From Erythrocercus mccallii (taxonomy: Eukaryota; Chordata; Aves; Passeriformes; Dicruridae), in the NCBI GenBank assembly GCA_013397435.1, contig VZRG01000435.1, positions 294,950-358,949 on the forward strand: a stretch of DNA of 64,000 bases, in the 5' to 3' direction. The notes under the pieces were generated by a model, which was not told the origin of the DNA, ran no database searches, and saw only the letters and a list, made by a program, of their open reading frames with translations. Below are positions 63,171 through 64,000 of this stretch, piece after piece; position 1 is the stretch's first letter, and each line of letters begins with the position of its first letter. Position numbers and translations under genes: made by a program.

Positions 63171-63578
63171 TGTAACCACTCCAAATCACACTCTACTGGT
63201 TTCTTTCCCTGTCCTCTCCCCTGTGTTGAGCTGGAGAGGAGAACTCAAGGCACAAAAGGTAAAGATCAAGGTTAAGATAAGAGCAGTTTACTGGAAACAG
63301 GAATGAGATACGAAAATGGAGACTAGCAGCAACAAAATTAATAACAAGAACATGCAGGAGAGGTGAGTGATTCACATGCAGACGCTCACCGTGGAGCAAC
63401 CTGACCATGCCACAATACCCTGACTAAGAAGAAAACCCTTTCCTTGCCCCTGGAAATGGGGTGAGGTAGTATAAAACAACCTCCCTGAGTTAGCCATGCT
63501 CCCTCCTAGCTACTGCAGAATTTAACCTGAGCCTGACCAGAACCAGGAAATGCATGGAAAGACCCACCCATCCCAACA
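63171..63578 (-). mobile_element. Solo LTR with 4-bp target duplication
   Basis: A 408-bp element with TGTAACC at one end and CCCAACA at the other, so TGT...ACA in either direction. It is flanked by TCAC at 63,167-63,170 and 63,579-63,582. The minus orientation is preferred because an AGTAAACTGCTCTTATC stretch resembles the polyadenylation/U5 junction of songbird LTRs. However, a TATAAAA word at about 63,470 exists on the plus strand, so orientation is not certain. No internal viral sequence is next to it. Confidence 0.6.
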
Positions 63579-64000
63579 TCACTCCACTTTACTTTTCATA
63601 ATTGGTCTTTTATATGCAAGTTGTCAGACCAGAAAATAGTAATTCTTTCTTGTTTCCAGTGATTCTGTAGCTCATGAATTTATTACCCCATCATTAGGTT
63701 TAGTTTGAATTTTGTATTTTCAGCATAGTCTACAGTAAAAAGCTTAGGGAAACTGTGTGTATCATATTGCCTCATGTTTGTGCCATCTGCCCTTGTGTTG
63801 TTTGATTGAAGTAAAGTAATAGTGAAAGCCATGTTAGAGCAACAGAAGCACAACTATGTAGTACAGAGAAATAAAGCGTTCCAAATGAATTTTTTTGGCA
63901 TGGAATATATGGTGTTGGTTTGTTTTTGCTTTTGGATCACAGATACAGCATAATTAAGATAATTTGATTCATTTAGTGATTCAGAACTCAAGAGAATAAG

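Larger units (their letters stand above)
61527..64000 (+). other. FBXO15 intron 8, incomplete
   Basis: From the donor GTCAGA to the window edge. It holds a G/T-rich low-complexity tract at about 61,850-61,965, a CR1 tail and an LTR. No exon encoding the expected C-terminal part was found. Confidence 0.6.

Noticed and set aside
1..64000. CRISPR arrays, operons, tRNA or rRNA genes
   Set aside because: No regularly spaced repeats, no bacterial gene organisation and no cloverleaf or rRNA sequence recognised; the window is vertebrate nuclear DNA. A tRNA scan could still find a single gene missed by eye.

Overview
This window looks like vertebrate nuclear DNA from a bird, most likely a songbird. 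Two spliced protein-coding genes can be read exon by exon: TIMM21 on the minus strand (33,825-38,944) and FBXO15 on the plus strand (40,517 to beyond the right edge). They are transcribed away from each other, the same head-to-head arrangement as in human 18q22 and, as far as I recall, chicken chromosome 2. The avian call rests on several CR1 LINE 3' ends of the form that ends in short ATTCTGTG-like units, and on LTRs resembling songbird endogenous retroviruses. No bacterial or viral gene cluster is present.

Layout. Positions 1-33,800 are a long gene-poor stretch holding a solo LTR with a 5-bp target duplication (3,702-4,345), scattered CR1 tails, a 64-N assembly gap (20,071-20,134) beside a second LTR, a degenerate TOPORS-type RING retrocopy (about 21,291-21,773), a long GGAA microsatellite, an AT microsatellite and a third LTR with a 5-bp duplication (32,159-32,633). 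TIMM21 follows with six coding exons (238 codons plus stop). The 1.6 kb between the two start codons is a CpG-rich bidirectional promoter region split by about 770 bp of CR1 LINE. FBXO15 contributes eight exons (351 codons, all splice phases consistent) from its start codon through 61,526; its C-terminal exon or exons, about 90 residues by comparison with mammals, lie past the right edge. FBXO15 introns hold CR1 fragments and LTRs.

Function. TIMM21 is a single-pass inner mitochondrial membrane subunit of the TIM23 presequence translocase. FBXO15 is an F-box substrate receptor of an SCF ubiquitin ligase. They share a promoter region but no known pathway. I see no new multi-gene system here. 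The most interesting local features are the CR1 insertion inside the shared promoter, the in-phase splice from a 20-nt first coding exon directly to the F-box in FBXO15, and the TOPORS-like open frame that has lost its first two zinc ligands.
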